DNA from: Halopenitus sp041821145
GTDB lineage: Archaea; Halobacteriota; Halobacteria; Halobacteriales; Haloferacaceae
Assembly: GCF_041821145.1 (NCBI RefSeq)
Contig: NZ_JBGUBC010000003.1
Location: forward strand, 124,001-188,000
Length of the DNA: 64,000 nucleotides
Direction: 5' to 3'
Shown here piece after piece: positions 7,674 to 16,829 of this stretch (position 1 is the stretch's first letter; every line of letters starts with the position of its first letter). The position numbers were made by a program, and so were the translations under genes. The notes beneath the pieces were generated by a model. It did no database searches, was not told the DNA's origin, and was given only the letters and a program-made list of their open reading frames with translations.

Positions 7674-7907
7674 TCAGTCGAGAATAAGTAAGTCGCTCAT
7701 CTCGATACATTGTAACACAGCAGTTTCTCGAACCAGTTCTCGGATGAATGGAGACGCACCGATCGTGAGCCCGATAGCGACGATGAGGGTGGCGATAATC
7801 ACGAACGAATGGTCTCCAAGCGGCCACAGCGGACTCCAACTGCGACCCGAGCGGCGGCGACGGTGTTGCTGAGCGAGGGATTGAACTGACCCCAAACCGT
7901 ATCCCAT
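7674..7907 (-). CDS. Possible small single-pass membrane protein
   Basis: 77 residues with one clear hydrophobic segment (FVIIATLIVAIGLTIGASPF, about 35-54) and a basic, Arg-rich stretch before it, which would hold the N-terminus in the cytoplasm. The start lies four bases from the divergent P450 ATG. No family is recognised. The N-terminal 30 residues are Arg/Ser/Gln-rich and unlike typical haloarchaeal proteins, so this may be a decayed or spurious gene; the membrane segment is the only support. Confidence 0.35.
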   Translation of the reverse strand: MGYGLGSVQSLAQQHRRRRSGRSWSPLWPLGDHSFVIIATLIVAIGLTIGASPFIRELVRETAVLQCIEMSDLLILD

Positions 7908-7910
7908 ATA

Positions 7911-9248
7911 ATGGGTACATCACCGCCCGGTCCGAGGGGTGAACCGTTGTTCGGCAGTAGCCGCCGGTACGCGAACGACCCGTTCCGGTTCCTCTCGGCC
8001 TGCGAGCGGGCCTACGGCGGTGTCGTCCAGTTCGATCTCGGGCCGATGGACACGTACCTGCTGACAGAACCCGAGCACGTCGAGCGCGTCCTCGTCACGG
8101 AAGCGGACCGCTTCGCGAAACCGGAGTTCCAGGGCGACGCGCTCGGCGACCTGCTGGGCAAGGGGCTGTTGCTCAGCGAGGGCCAGACGTGGCGTGAACA
8201 ACGCCGGCTTTCGACGCCGGCGTTCCAGGTGGACCGTTTAACCGACTTCGCCAACGACATCGTCGCCCACAACGAGAGCCTGCTGGCCGACTGGAGCGAC
8301 GGTGCGGTCGTGGACGTGGAACAGGCGATGACTCAGGTGACACTCGCGGTCATCACTGACCTGATGCTTGGCACCGACCTCTCGGACGAGCGGATCCGGA
8401 CCATCCGGGAGGCCCTCGAACCCCTTGGCGCGCGGTTCGAACCGGACCCGATACGCTTTGCTGCGCCGACGTGGCTCCCCATGCCGGGCGACAGTGAGTA
8501 CGACACCGCCGTGGAGACCATGGAGTCGGTAATCGCGGACATCGTCGCCGAGCGTCGCGGCAGCGAGGGCGACCCCGAGACCGACGAGGGTCCCGACGAC
8601 CTCCTTTCGATCCTCCTGCGGGCCCAGGAACGCGGCGAGCAGACCGACACGCAGATTCGAGACGAGATGATGACGATGCTGCTGGCGGGCCACGACACGA
8701 CCGCCCTAACGCTGACTTACAGCTGGTACCTCCTCTCACAACACCCCACAGTCGAAAAGCGGCTCCACGAGGAACTGGACGAGCAACTCGGCGGCGAGCC
8801 GCCGACTATGGCCGACGTACCGTCGCTAGACCTGGTTGAGCGGGTCGTCGACGAGGCCATGCGGCTGTACCCGCCGGTGTACGCGATGTTCCGCGACCCA
8901 GTCGAGTCGGTCACGTTCGACGAGTACACCGTCCCGGAGGACGCGACGATCATGCTTTCCCAGTGGGCGATGCATCGCTCGGAGCGATTCTGGGACGACC
9001 CCGAGCAGTTCGACCCGGACCGGTGGCCCGGCGACGACGACCGCCCTCGCTTCGCGTACTTTCCCTTCGGGGGCGGTCCCCGCCATTGCATCGGCAAGCA
9101 CCTGGCGAAACTGGAGGCAAAGCTCATCGTCGCACGGACCGCTCAAGAGTACCGGCTCGAGTACACCCGCGAGGGCGAGCCCGACCTGTGGCCGACGCTG
9201 ACGATGCACCCGCGCAACGGGATGCCGATGCGGGCCCACGAGCGGTAG
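7911..9248 (+). CDS. Cytochrome P450 monooxygenase
   Basis: 445 residues, full length and soluble. It starts with the proline-rich PPGPRGEPLFG typical of P450s. The I-helix oxygen-activation motif AGHDTT is at 259-264, the K-helix ExxR (EAMR) at 315-318, and the heme loop FPFGGGPRHCIG places the thiolate ligand at C393. The overall pattern resembles the haloarchaeal CYP174-type P450s; the substrate is unknown. No ferredoxin or reductase gene is adjacent. Its GC-rich codon use matches core genes, unlike the AT-richer HAD region to its left. Confidence 0.95.
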   Translation: MGTSPPGPRGEPLFGSSRRYANDPFRFLSACERAYGGVVQFDLGPMDTYLLTEPEHVERVLVTEADRFAKPEFQGDALGDLLGKGLLLSEGQTWREQRRLSTPAFQVDRLTDFANDIVAHNESLLADWSDGAVVDVEQAMTQVTLAVITDLMLGTDLSDERIRTIREALEPLGARFEPDPIRFAAPTWLPMPGDSEYDTAVETMESVIADIVAERRGSEGDPETDEGPDDLLSILLRAQERGEQTDTQIRDEMMTMLLAGHDTTALTLTYSWYLLSQHPTVEKRLHEELDEQLGGEPPTMADVPSLDLVERVVDEAMRLYPPVYAMFRDPVESVTFDEYTVPEDATIMLSQWAMHRSERFWDDPEQFDPDRWPGDDDRPRFAYFPFGGGPRHCIGKHLAKLEAKLIVARTAQEYRLEYTREGEPDLWPTLTMHPRNGMPMRAHER

Positions 9249-9421
9249 TCGAGGCTGTGCCGTCGCTAGACGTGTACGCGACGGCATCCTGCCCGCGAGC
9301 GTTTTTCGCACTGCCCCCGTCCGGCTCCGGAACGGCGTCACGGAGCATGTCGTCGGTGTTGCCGGTGAAGACGGCCGCAAGTCGGTCGAGATGTAGCCTA
9401 CTGCTACGTCGAATCTTCGGC

Positions 9422-11587
9422 CTATGCGAGTTCGGTGTCGATCGCCGTTTGGGCTCGTTTGATCGCCCGATGAATGCCCGGTTCGAGTGCGGCTACGGCG
9501 GCATCGTCGTATCCTTGCTGCCGCTCGCTCGACAGGAGTTCGAGGGCCTCCTCCAGAAACGAGACGGCGTTTGAAAGCCCCTCGTTCGCACTGCGGGCGT
9601 CGCCGCGGTCTGCGGAGTTGGTTGCGGCGGCGGCTTCCTCCTGGGCACTTGACAGTCGGTCGAGCACCTCACTCCCGTCTTCGTCCTGCTCGGTAAGGGT
9701 GCGCGCCAGGGTCCGCAGATCGGCGATTTCGTCTCGAAGAGTACTCGCGAGCGCAGCTTTGCCCGTTTCCACGGCCTCGCGGATCGCCTCGAAATCGTCA
9801 TCGAACGTCTCGGGATCGACCCTGTATGCGCCGGGACGTCCGTTATTATCGGTGATCTCGACGGTATAGCGGCCGTCACGGTGGACTGCCACGGCAAAGC
9901 GATCGTCTTCGACCGGCCGGCCGTCATAGACGACGCCGGCATAGTCCTCGATCACGCGGACGTGAGCGATGCCGTTCGTTTCCCGGCCGTCACCCCGGAT
10001 CCACCCCACGTCCTCGGTCGCGACGAGCGTCAGTTCGCCGTCTGCGCCGGCCCGAACGAGTCCTCCCTCGTGGACGAACCGTTCAGCAAGCGGAGCGAGA
10101 CCAGGGCCGTTGACGATGAGGAGGTGATCCCCCGGATCGACGTGCAGATACCCGAACACGCCATCGCGGGTGACCGTGGCTATCGGATCCTCGCTTGCGA
10201 GACGCACGGCGACTTCCACCGGCGGTTCGTACAGCGAGACGCTGACAGCATCCTCCAGGGCGTCCCGTGCCTCGTCCGTCACCCTTCCGAGGGCTCCACT
10301 GGAGCCGGACCCGAGGTATCGGACCTGGCCGACGACACGGTCCGACAGTCCCGGTGGTGCCTCTCCGCCGATCCGTTGTCGGTGGCCGGGGTCCGTGACG
10401 TCGTCGAGCGGGTCCGTGAATCGATCCTGTTCCCAGGGAATCCCGACGGAAGTGATGTGATCGGCGAACTGGTTCTCGAGGAACCCCGGGATCACGAACT
10501 CGAAACTCAACTGGGGGCCGACGAACCCCTCGACTGCGTCGCGAACGTCCCCGATCGACTCGAGCGTATAGGTCGCATCCGCCTCGGTCGGACTGTCGGC
10601 ATGAGCCATCACGAGCCCCGGTTCGCGAAGCGGGAGGTCAGCCGGCGGTCGCGGTAATCCCTGCCAGGATTCGACGGTCACGCTCTCGTCGATGAAGTCC
10701 TCGCGGTTGACCGACAACGACGGATGGTGGTCGAGACGCTCGCCGTCGAGTTCCGGCATCACGAAGGGAAGCCTGGCGCCCTCATCGCGGGGAAGTCCGT
10801 AAGCGAACGGCGCCGCCACGTTCAGCGTGACGTCCAAGAGGTCGTTGGTCACGTCCGAGTCCCAGTTGTCGGTCGAGAGCCGCTCGAAACTCGGAACGAC
10901 GTCGTTGATCTCGCTCGCGCTCGAGTGGGACCCGACCTCGGAGAGGATTCCCGGTCGACGGGATTCGGGAACCTCGGGCTCGAGGAACTCGTTGTTGGGG
11001 ATCGCCCTGGAGTGGGCACTCGCGGACAACAACAGGGGCGAGCCGGTTTCCCGGTCGATGAACACCTGGAGGAGTTCCCAGTCGTGCCAATGGAAGTTGA
11101 CCGTAAACTGATCGAACACCGAGTAGAACCAGTATTGGATCGCGTCGACTCCGTCCGCCGCTTCAACGATGTTGTAAAATACTCTCGGGTCGGGTGGCGT
11201 TTCCGTTTCGTCGAACGCCGCCGAGTACTTCTCAAGCGCGGTAACTCCATCCACGACTGGCCCGTCTGCGCTCTCCGTGACGTAGTTCCGAGGATCGGTG
11301 GGATACCATTTCTCACGGGCACCGAAGTACAGGTCGGGCGCGTATCGCTTGACGACGGGTGGCACCGCACCAGTTGACTCGTCGGGGTCGGTGGCGGATG
11401 GCGACTCCGTTGGCGTCGACGTGGAGACCGGCGGCTCCGACGGCTCCGGCGGTGAATCGGGTCGAGAGACGGCCCATGCCCCGGCGACACCACCACCTCC
11501 GATCACCGCAAGGGCTGCATACAGGAGGAAACGGCGACGTCGATCGTCGGGCGGACGGTCGTCCCTCTCCCCGTTTCTCGCCGTCAT
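9422..11587 (-). CDS. Tat-exported Vps62-like protein with C-terminal helical domain
   Basis: 721 residues from the ATG at 11587. The N-terminus has a twin-arginine stretch (RRRRFLLYAALAVIGGGG) followed by a Ser/Thr/Pro/Glu linker, so it is probably exported through Tat or anchored in the membrane. The region that follows (YAPDLYFGAREKWYPTDP, then IQYWFYSVFD and HWHDWELLQVFID) resembles the Vps62 (DUF946-like) family. The last 150 residues are helical with heptads. An in-frame extension up to 11785 encodes non-haloarchaeal-looking sequence and is rejected. Function unknown. It is on the same strand as the eCIS but is separated from it by two plus-strand genes. Confidence 0.65.
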   Translation of the reverse strand: MTARNGERDDRPPDDRRRRFLLYAALAVIGGGGVAGAWAVSRPDSPPEPSEPPVSTSTPTESPSATDPDESTGAVPPVVKRYAPDLYFGAREKWYPTDPRNYVTESADGPVVDGVTALEKYSAAFDETETPPDPRVFYNIVEAADGVDAIQYWFYSVFDQFTVNFHWHDWELLQVFIDRETGSPLLLSASAHSRAIPNNEFLEPEVPESRRPGILSEVGSHSSASEINDVVPSFERLSTDNWDSDVTNDLLDVTLNVAAPFAYGLPRDEGARLPFVMPELDGERLDHHPSLSVNREDFIDESVTVESWQGLPRPPADLPLREPGLVMAHADSPTEADATYTLESIGDVRDAVEGFVGPQLSFEFVIPGFLENQFADHITSVGIPWEQDRFTDPLDDVTDPGHRQRIGGEAPPGLSDRVVGQVRYLGSGSSGALGRVTDEARDALEDAVSVSLYEPPVEVAVRLASEDPIATVTRDGVFGYLHVDPGDHLLIVNGPGLAPLAERFVHEGGLVRAGADGELTLVATEDVGWIRGDGRETNGIAHVRVIEDYAGVVYDGRPVEDDRFAVAVHRDGRYTVEITDNNGRPGAYRVDPETFDDDFEAIREAVETGKAALASTLRDEIADLRTLARTLTEQDEDGSEVLDRLSSAQEEAAAATNSADRGDARSANEGLSNAVSFLEEALELLSSERQQGYDDAAVAALEPGIHRAIKRAQTAIDTELA

Positions 11588-12010
11588 GTCTGATACAAGG
11601 GTAGGCGACCGTCGTATAATTACCTTCCCCAGGGATGACTGTTCTTGGCTTCCCCAAGGATGAATGCCCTTGGCTTCCCTCGTGACCGCTCTTGGCCTCA
11701 CCGTGGCTAGATCGCGAATCGTGAGTGTTGGACCCATCGTTGGCGGCCGACGTCGGACCGAAGAAACGCCGACCGTGGTCACCATCTCGGAGGAACGGTC
11801 AGTTCGTTAACCGGATCGAACTCGGAGACCATCTCCTGCTCGAAGAGCCGTGGAGTATGAACGGAGGGCTCTGTGTTTTCCTCGTAGTGACCGCATTCGA
11901 ATCGGCAGTATGGTCGACCTCTATTGCTAATCCGTGACAAATATACGATATGATAGAAAAATTTATTATGAACCGCGAACAACTATCTACTGGAATCAGG
12001 GTGATCAGCT
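11588..12010. other. Intergenic region between divergent genes
   Basis: No gene is seen. It carries the Hsp20 promoter at its right end. Around 11630-11700, a phrase close to CCTTGGCTTCCC recurs (11647, 11670), with a related CTTGGCCTC at 11692, giving a loosely repeated upstream region for the Vps62-like gene. Confidence 0.4.
11961..11972 (+). promoter_or_regulatory. Promoter of hsp20
   Basis: ATTTATTATGAA contains the TATA box. Initiation is expected near 11990, giving a short leader whose GGTGATC (12000-12006), four bases before the ATG at 12011, is a partial Shine-Dalgarno match. The same 12-mer recurs at 6119-6130. Confidence 0.55.
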
Positions 12011-12382
12011 ATGGCACTGCCCACGAGTCCGACAAGCTCCTGGATGCAGAGCCCCGATTTCCCGAGCCGATTGTTCGAAACCGGTGGTAACGACTATGAA
12101 CTGTACGAAGAGGACGACGAGTTCGTCCTGAGCGTCGAGATGCCGGGATTCGATCCCGACGAAATCTCCGTCTCGTGGGACAGCGGCATCCTCAACGTCG
12201 CCGCCGAACACGAGGACGAGCAGCGCGGTCAGCGTAGGACCTACCATCGTCGGTTCCGCTTCCCCAAGGACGTCGACGACGAGGCGATCACGGCCGAGTA
12301 CAACAACGGCATCCTCGAAGTTCGGTTGCCCGTCCAGGCGGGAGCAGTCGTCACGGGCACCGAGATCGAGGTCCAGTCCTGA
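12011..12382 (+). CDS. Hsp20 / alpha-crystallin small heat-shock protein
   Basis: 123 residues. The alpha-crystallin domain runs from about 28 to 115: DYELYEEDDEFVLSVEMPGFD, then the signature NNGILEVRLPV near the C-terminus (the A/N-x-x-x-G-x-L motif). It is a cytoplasmic holdase that binds unfolding proteins. The N-terminal arm is short, and no I-x-I tail motif is seen beyond EIEV. It stands alone with its own TATA box and leader. Confidence 0.9.
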   Translation: MALPTSPTSSWMQSPDFPSRLFETGGNDYELYEEDDEFVLSVEMPGFDPDEISVSWDSGILNVAAEHEDEQRGQRRTYHRRFRFPKDVDDEAITAEYNNGILEVRLPVQAGAVVTGTEIEVQS

Positions 12383-12525
12383 CGACGCGAGGTTCAGACC
12401 TGGCGACGGCCGGATCGCTGTCGTCACGATAGTTCGACTCGTTTTTTATGCAGGTGGAGCGAGGCGGTTCACCTGTGGCGGACGTTACCAAACGCTATTG
12501 ACAGTGCCGGGCGTATACGGTAACA

Positions 12526-13410
12526 ATGCGTATTCTCGTTGTCGGGGCCACCGGATTCGTTGGATCACGGTTAGTCAGCCGACTCGTTGAGCAGGGGCAC
12601 GATGTCGTCGCGTTTTCTCGGAGCGCGAGCGAACGGTCGTTTCCAAAGTCGGTCGAACCGTTCGATGGCGATCTCGGCGACCCCGACTCGCTCGACGGCT
12701 TGTGTCAGGACGTAGATGTGGCATACTACCTGATCCACTCGCTCACGGCGGAGAACTTTGCCGAACGCGATCGTGAGTACGCCACGAGATTCCGCGACAT
12801 CGCGTCGGACGCAGGAGTCGATCGGGTGGTGTACCTCAGCGGTATCAGCGGCGATGGCGTGGATCTGTCCCCACATCTCGAATCCCGCCGTGAGGTGGAA
12901 TCGGTTCTGGGGGAGGGGACGTACGACCTGACGGTGCTCCGGGCGGCGGTCATCATCGGCTCCGAAAGTGCGAGTTTCAGAATCCTGAACGACCTGACCG
13001 ATAGGCTACCGGTGATGCTGGTTCCCGAGTGGGTCCGGACGCCGTGTCAGCCGATCGGGATCCGGGATACGATCGCCTATCTCGTCGAGCTACTCGACGT
13101 CGAAGCGACACGAGGAGAGACGTACGATATCGGTGGTCCCTCCGTGTGGACGTACGAATCGCTGCTCCGATTGACGGCCAGTGAAAAGGGAAAACGGGTG
13201 TATATCATTCCGGTCCCGGTAATGACTCCCGAACTCTCCTCACATTGGCTCCGATTGACCACCGACGTGCAATACGAGATCGCGCGATCACTGGCCGAAA
13301 GCATGCGGAATCCGGTGATCGTGCACGAATCGAAGGACTTGCAGGCGGTCGTTCCGATCGAACGAACGTCGATCGAAACTGCGGTCCGGGATGCCCTCGC
13401 TGGGACCTGA
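12526..13410 (+). CDS. Atypical SDR, NAD(P)-binding (NmrA/YbjT-like)
   Basis: 294 residues. The N-terminal Rossmann motif is VVGATGFVGSRLVSRL (G-x-x-G-x-x-G), followed by FSRSAS and a D-L binding position. The catalytic Tyr-Lys pair of classical SDRs is not obvious, as is usual for the atypical group that includes NmrA-like and complex I NDUFA9-like proteins. The C-terminal half contains a substrate-domain signature (GETYDIGGPSVWTYESLLR). It converges on the last gene of the eCIS operon with only 12 bases between stops. Confidence 0.8.
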   Translation: MRILVVGATGFVGSRLVSRLVEQGHDVVAFSRSASERSFPKSVEPFDGDLGDPDSLDGLCQDVDVAYYLIHSLTAENFAERDREYATRFRDIASDAGVDRVVYLSGISGDGVDLSPHLESRREVESVLGEGTYDLTVLRAAVIIGSESASFRILNDLTDRLPVMLVPEWVRTPCQPIGIRDTIAYLVELLDVEATRGETYDIGGPSVWTYESLLRLTASEKGKRVYIIPVPVMTPELSSHWLRLTTDVQYEIARSLAESMRNPVIVHESKDLQAVVPIERTSIETAVRDALAGT

Positions 13411-13422
13411 GTCGTCGGCTAT

Positions 13423-13932
13423 TCACTCACAAGAGTCGATTCCCGCTTGCGTGTCCGGACGTCGAATCGCGTCGATATACCTCCGAGCATCGGGATCGAG
13501 ATCGAACGTGCCGTGAATATCCGCGGGAGCTTCCCCGTGGACGATCCGACCGAATGGATCGGCGATCGTGGAATAGAGACGCTCGAATCCGGGGATGAGT
13601 GATGGGGGAATTCCCCGGGCCGTTAGTACTCGCTTGACGGCTGTTTCGCCGGCGTGGACTGAGTCCCCCTCGATGAAGAGGAACACGAACGGCTGACAGC
13701 CGAATTGCGCCTCCAGAAACCGCTGGATCGGGTCGGACTCCCAGGGGACGGAAACGACGTCCTCCATCCCGTAGGTGAGAACGCTCACTGCGGTTCGAAA
13801 CACCTTCTTACGTCCGTCGTAGATGAGAACCGACGGGAGACTACTCACGATATCGGAGTATACGCCTCCGAACGGCGTGATTCTTTCGAAAGCGATCGTC
13901 GTGACGGGATCGCGGTTCGCTCGAACGCCCAC
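13423..13932 (-). CDS. DCC/DUF393-like protein lacking the Cys pair (last gene of eCIS operon)
   Basis: About 169 residues from a GTG at 13932; the longer open frame upstream only shadows the preceding gene. VLIYDGRKKVFRTAV resembles the start of DCC (DUF393) proteins, but the DxxCxxC cysteines are absent. The later part (VSVPWESDPIQRFLEAQFGC..VFLFIEGDSVHAGETAVKRVL) also fits the DCC layout. If so, it has lost redox chemistry. It follows the fibre gene by 23 bases and is the last minus-strand gene before a convergent plus-strand gene. A role in fibre maturation or an unrelated function are both possible. Confidence 0.4.
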   Translation of the reverse strand: MGVRANRDPVTTIAFERITPFGGVYSDIVSSLPSVLIYDGRKKVFRTAVSVLTYGMEDVVSVPWESDPIQRFLEAQFGCQPFVFLFIEGDSVHAGETAVKRVLTARGIPPSLIPGFERLYSTIADPFGRIVHGEAPADIHGTFDLDPDARRYIDAIRRPDTQAGIDSCE

Positions 13933-13955
13933 CCGGAACGGAGCGTCCGGGGCGT

Positions 13956-16814
13956 TCAGAGTTCCAGCGTCTTCAAGCTCGATTTGACCTCGTCGAGATC
14001 GATCGACGCCGCTTTTTCGACGGTTTCTTCGTCGGCTGTGTCCGCGGTTTTTGCTGCCTCCGTCGCTGCCTCGATGATCTCGGTGTCGGTGTTGTGTACG
14101 TTCCGGATCGAGTCGACGTTGGCCACGTCGGCAAGGGCCTCCGCCTCGTCGGTGCCGACGCCGGGAGCCTTGGTGAGTTCGTAGGCACCGGTGTACCGTC
14201 GGGCCCTCGATTGCCACTCCGAGGCGCGCGTCTCGCTGGCACCGGTCGCGTCGCTGATCGTCGCGACGTCGGCCCGTGCCAGTTCGCCGACCGTCTCGAT
14301 GCCGGCCGTGGCGAGCTTTTCGGCCGTCGCATCGCCGATCCCCTCGATGCGCGTGACCGGCGGCGGCTCGTTCACCGTGATCGTCACCGTCGTGTCCGGC
14401 GGAACCGACGTGTCGTGACTCGGGTCCTGGTCGACGACCTCGTTGACGCCGATCGCCTGGAGTTCCGTGGGATCCGCCACCGTTCGAATCTCGACCTCGG
14501 GAGTCAAGCCGGCGCTCGAAAGCGCGTCTTCGGCAGTCTCTTTCGACTGCCCCGTGAGGTCGGGAACGCTGATCGATGTCTTCGTCGCGCCACCTTCCGG
14601 TTTCTCCGTGACGGTCGTCGACGGTTCATCCGTCGTCCCTGCCGTCGACTGGAGACGCAACGCCGTCGCATTCTCGGTGGCCGTCTCCAGGTCCATGCCC
14701 GCGACCGTCTCGGCAGCGTCGCCCGATGCCGCACCGGATTCGGCCGCGGTCGTGGCGCTTTCCTCGATCTGCTCGTTGGGCGTGCTCTCGAGTCCTTCGA
14801 TGGTCGTGACGTTGGCCGTGTCGGCGAGCGCTTCGGCCTCGTCCGTGCTGACGCCTTCGATCTTGGTTAGTTGGTGGGCTTCGGCGTATGTTTTCGCCTT
14901 CGACTGAATGCGCTCGGCCGTCGACTCATCGAGGCTTGCGTCGGTGAGCGTCCGGGTGTCGGAAGCGGCCAACTGCCCGACCGTCTCGACCCCGGCATCT
15001 TCGAGCGTGGTCTTCGCCGCGTCGTCGACGCCATCGATCCGGTCGACCGTCGGTGGCTCGTTGACCGTTACGGTTACCGAGTCACCCGGTTGCACCGTCT
15101 CACCCGGTGTCACCTCCTGTTCGGTCACCTCGTTGACGCCGACGCCCTCGAGGGCTGTCGAGTTCTCGACGGGCTGTGTCTCGACGGTGGCGTCCAGGCC
15201 CGCATTCGAGAGCGTTTCCTCGGCGATCTCGGTGGTCTGGCCGGTGAGATCCGGCATTTCGATGGTCGGTGTCGAGTCGATCGGCGTCGTCGTACCGGAA
15301 TGGGTCGGGTCGAATGGCTGGGGCTGGATCGGTTCGATGCCGCCATCATCTCCTCCGTCATCGCCGCCCCATCCGGGAAGCGACGGATCGATCGGTCGGA
15401 GCGGATCCTTCGGCAGGAGCGATCCACCTGGTAGCGTCCCGCCGGGGATCTCGATCGGTGGCATGTCCGGCTGTTCGAACCAGTCGGCCCCTTCACAGAC
15501 CTCGTCCTGTGCAACGGCGAGGGCGAGTACGCCCTTCTCCGCTACGTTCTCCAGGACGGTCTCAAGCCGGTCGACGGCCTCCTCGTAGCGGGACATGGTT
15601 CCCTCCGTGACATCGCCGCGTAACTCGTCGACGAGTTGGACCTCGAGGTCGTGGATCTCCTCGATGAATTCCCGGTAAGAGGACTTGCTCGCGTACGCTC
15701 GATCGTCCGCGGCCTCTTTCGTCCTCTGTGCGATCTCGCCCGCCGTCTCGGTGTCGAACGCACTCGCGACGCCGCTAAAGATCCGATACGTGTACTTCAA
15801 CGATTTGTCCATGATGTACTGCTCCATCGGGGCGATTCGCCTCTCTATCACCTTTTCCAGGGCTTCTCCGGTGGTGAGGTTGATCTCCTGGGAATCCTCG
15901 TCGACGCTGATCGTGAGCACGCTGTCGGAGGAGGTCACGGTGACATCGGCGTCTTCGCTCCGATCGTCATCGATGTGGAGTCTGGCGCCCGCAGTTGCGT
16001 CCTCGGTTGCGAGCGAGGATTGGTGGGGATTCTCGAAGTCGGCCGTGTGACGGGCCGTCGCGGCATAGAGCATGTCGTTGGTGTACACGCGCTCGCGTGC
16101 CGGAGCACCGGGAACGCGTGACCACGTGTCGCCATCGGTCGGTTCGTAGATGCCCAAAAATACCCTGCCATCACCCGTGGCACAGTCCCCTTCGTCGCCG
16201 TTACCGGCGGTGTAGGAGCGTGCGATTGTCGCGAGTCCGGGATCGGTCGGTGGCACGTCCCCTTTGGCGGGACCGGATAGGTCCCCCTTCGTGGGAAAGC
16301 TGACCGAGGGCACGCCCTTGGCGTAGTCCGTGTCGTCGTCGTATTCCTCGCAGATGATTTCGGCGAATTCGAGGACGCGGTTGTACTCACACTCGTCGTT
16401 ACAGGCGTCCTCCGCTCCCGGGACCGGGACGGTCTCCCGAAAGCACTCACGATAGGCGATGGAGACGGCAACGCGATCCTCCGTATCCACCTCGCTTGGA
16501 CCGAAGGTCTCTCGCGTTTCGTTATCGACGACGATCGGGTTTCCGTTGCCATCGAGCCCGTATCCCCGGTCGACGATGACGGTGACACCGCCGTCGTCGG
16601 CGTCGGTCACGGTCACGTTCAGACCACAGGCGACGCCGCGGCCGCCTACGAGGCGTGCCTGGGTCCGCAGGCGATCCCGGTGATAGGCCTGATCGGCCGC
16701 CATATCCCGGGCCGTCATCAGCTTACCGTGGAAATACCGATTGCGCTCGAACCGATCGAGCCCGCTGTCCTCAGCCGATTCGCCGTCCGTCGTGAAGTCC
16801 CTGTTCCGTGTCAT
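13956..16814 (-). CDS. eCIS fibre-like protein with duplicated PASTA + HhH modules
   Basis: 952 residues. The N-terminus has the pattern FERNRYFHGKLMTARDM..QAYHRDR..GVACGL, found in tail-associated eCIS proteins. A central helical region (about 325-450) is followed by a Pro/Gly/Asp-rich hinge (about 460-530). Then comes a module present twice (about 533-735 and 745-952): a PASTA-like domain (PDLTGQ..AEETLSNAGL..VTVTVNEPP) and a tandem helix-hairpin-helix unit (IDGVDDAAKTTLEDAGVETVGQLA). The duplicated halves are clearly alignable. PASTA domains usually bind muropeptides or act as rigid rods in bacteria and are unusual in archaea. Likely a receptor-binding or distal baseplate protein. Confidence 0.75.
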   Translation of the reverse strand: MTRNRDFTTDGESAEDSGLDRFERNRYFHGKLMTARDMAADQAYHRDRLRTQARLVGGRGVACGLNVTVTDADDGGVTVIVDRGYGLDGNGNPIVVDNETRETFGPSEVDTEDRVAVSIAYRECFRETVPVPGAEDACNDECEYNRVLEFAEIICEEYDDDTDYAKGVPSVSFPTKGDLSGPAKGDVPPTDPGLATIARSYTAGNGDEGDCATGDGRVFLGIYEPTDGDTWSRVPGAPARERVYTNDMLYAATARHTADFENPHQSSLATEDATAGARLHIDDDRSEDADVTVTSSDSVLTISVDEDSQEINLTTGEALEKVIERRIAPMEQYIMDKSLKYTYRIFSGVASAFDTETAGEIAQRTKEAADDRAYASKSSYREFIEEIHDLEVQLVDELRGDVTEGTMSRYEEAVDRLETVLENVAEKGVLALAVAQDEVCEGADWFEQPDMPPIEIPGGTLPGGSLLPKDPLRPIDPSLPGWGGDDGGDDGGIEPIQPQPFDPTHSGTTTPIDSTPTIEMPDLTGQTTEIAEETLSNAGLDATVETQPVENSTALEGVGVNEVTEQEVTPGETVQPGDSVTVTVNEPPTVDRIDGVDDAAKTTLEDAGVETVGQLAASDTRTLTDASLDESTAERIQSKAKTYAEAHQLTKIEGVSTDEAEALADTANVTTIEGLESTPNEQIEESATTAAESGAASGDAAETVAGMDLETATENATALRLQSTAGTTDEPSTTVTEKPEGGATKTSISVPDLTGQSKETAEDALSSAGLTPEVEIRTVADPTELQAIGVNEVVDQDPSHDTSVPPDTTVTITVNEPPPVTRIEGIGDATAEKLATAGIETVGELARADVATISDATGASETRASEWQSRARRYTGAYELTKAPGVGTDEAEALADVANVDSIRNVHNTDTEIIEAATEAAKTADTADEETVEKAASIDLDEVKSSLKTLEL

Positions 16815-16829
16815 TGTTGTCGTCCCCCG

